Shown piece after piece: positions 6,220-6,879 of a stretch of DNA of 6,879 nt (position 1 is its first letter; each line of letters begins with the position of its first letter). Made by a program: the position numbers and the translations under genes. Origin of the DNA: Planctomycetaceae bacterium (GTDB lineage: Bacteria > Planctomycetota > Planctomycetia > Pirellulales > JAEUIK01); the NCBI GenBank assembly GCA_015493185.1, contig WGDQ01000230.1, positions 1-6,879 on the forward strand, given 5' to 3'. A model generated the notes under the pieces. That model did no database searches and was not told where the DNA came from. It saw only the letters and a program-made list of their open reading frames with translations.

Positions 6220-6879
6220 GTCGGTATCCTGACAAATCATGGGATCGGGCTTTTCCGGATCGATACCCAACTCACGCACGGCTTTGGCAACGGACCGCAA
6301 ATCGCACTTACCTTGCTCGGCAAGGCGGTACAGAGCGGCCAGCGTGATGCACTCGGCGTCGACCTCAAAGAAGCGCCGCAGCTCTTTGCGAATATCGCTC
6401 CGCCCGAAGCCATCGGTTCCCAGCACGAAGAAATCGTCGGGCACCCAGGGCCGGATGGATTCGGGTACGGCCCGAATGTAGTCGGATGCGGCGATGAAGG
6501 GGCCTTTTTCCCCTTCCAGCACTTGCTCGACGTAGGCGCGCCGGGGTCGCGCTGTGGGGTGCAGCAAGTTCCATCGCTGCGCGGCAAGCGCTTCGCGACG
6601 CAATGTCTTGTAGCTGGTCACGCTCCAAACATCGCTAGATACCTCGTATCGCTCGGCCAATATCTGTTGTGCCATCAGGGTCTCGCGCAGAATGGCACCG
6701 CTGCCGAAAAGCTGCACCTTCGGCTTCTGGCTACCTACGTCGAGCTGCGAGACGCGATACATGCCCCGAATGATGCCTTCCTCGACACCCTCGGGCATAG
6801 GCGGCATGGGGTAGTTCTCGTTTTCGACCGTGATGTAATACATAGCGTCGTCGCGATCGTGGTACATCTTCTTCAACCC
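6217..6879 (-). CDS. aceE: Pyruvate dehydrogenase E1, homodimeric type, C-terminal part
   Basis: E1 is the thiamine-diphosphate enzyme that decarboxylates pyruvate and acetylates the lipoyl group of E2. The window holds about the last 220 residues; the E. coli protein has 887, so three quarters lie beyond the right edge. The fragment matches the C-terminal, transketolase-like region of AceE segment by segment. Numbering from the Leu codon at 6876: YYITVENENYPMPPMPEG (13-30), VQLFGSGAILRE (54-65), SSDVWSVTS (80-88), RWNLLHP (101-107), and the hallmark VLGTDGFGRSD (151-161) followed by LRRFFEVDA (166-174). The TTG at 6876 is not a start, as the frame continues to the edge. The stop TGA follows a short polar tail (PDPMICQDTD). 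It lies upstream of aceF in the same direction, as expected for a PDH operon, but with a 524-base gap. The match is to the homodimeric E1, not the E1-alpha/beta type. Confidence 0.95.
   Translation of the reverse strand, partial: GLKKMYHDRDDAMYYITVENENYPMPPMPEGVEEGIIRGMYRVSQLDVGSQKPKVQLFGSGAILRETLMAQQILAERYEVSSDVWSVTSYKTLRREALAAQRWNLLHPTARPRRAYVEQVLEGEKGPFIAASDYIRAVPESIRPWVPDDFFVLGTDGFGRSDIRKELRRFFEVDAECITLAALYRLAEQGKCDLRSVAKAVRELGIDPEKPDPMICQDTD

Overview
The window looks like chromosomal DNA from a bacterium of the Planctomycetota, probably Pirellulales-like. This rests on three things. The transposase is of a DDE type I associate with planctomycetes. The small membrane protein starts with an 'FTIRSL'-type N-terminus, common in planctomycete membrane proteins. 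The aceE and aceF proteins sit in GC-rich DNA with weak or absent Shine-Dalgarno sites. The taxon is inferred from protein style and was not tested by a search.

Layout from left to right: (1) the 3' part of a DDE integrase-type transposase gene on the + strand, open to the left edge; (2) converging on it, a small unrecognised membrane protein with about seven predicted membrane segments on the - strand; (3) a 162-bp miniature inverted-repeat element (MITE-like), bounded by 23-bp inverted repeats that match at 22 positions and by TA on both sides, whose right end lies inside the stop codon of the next gene; (4) a complete class I acyl-CoA synthetase gene (-); (5) a 345-bp gap without a gene; (6) a complete E2 gene (dihydrolipoyl acetyltransferase, aceF) with one lipoyl domain and a very long Ala/Pro linker (-); (7) a 524-bp gap with short direct repeats and a terminator-like hairpin; (8) the C-terminal quarter of homodimeric pyruvate dehydrogenase E1 (aceE) (-), running off the right edge.

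Functionally, genes 8, 6 and 4 lie in the same direction (aceE, aceF, acyl-CoA ligase) and supply acyl-CoA units. The E1 and E2 pair converts pyruvate to acetyl-CoA, and the ligase activates free fatty acids as CoA thioesters. The E3 component (dihydrolipoyl dehydrogenase) is not in the window. The left third (transposase, orphan membrane protein, MITE) is accessory in character.

I found no convincing new defence or metabolic system. The most interesting signals are the MITE sitting in a stop codon, the hairpin and repeats between aceE and aceF, and the orphan membrane protein. I saw no tRNA, rRNA or CRISPR array.
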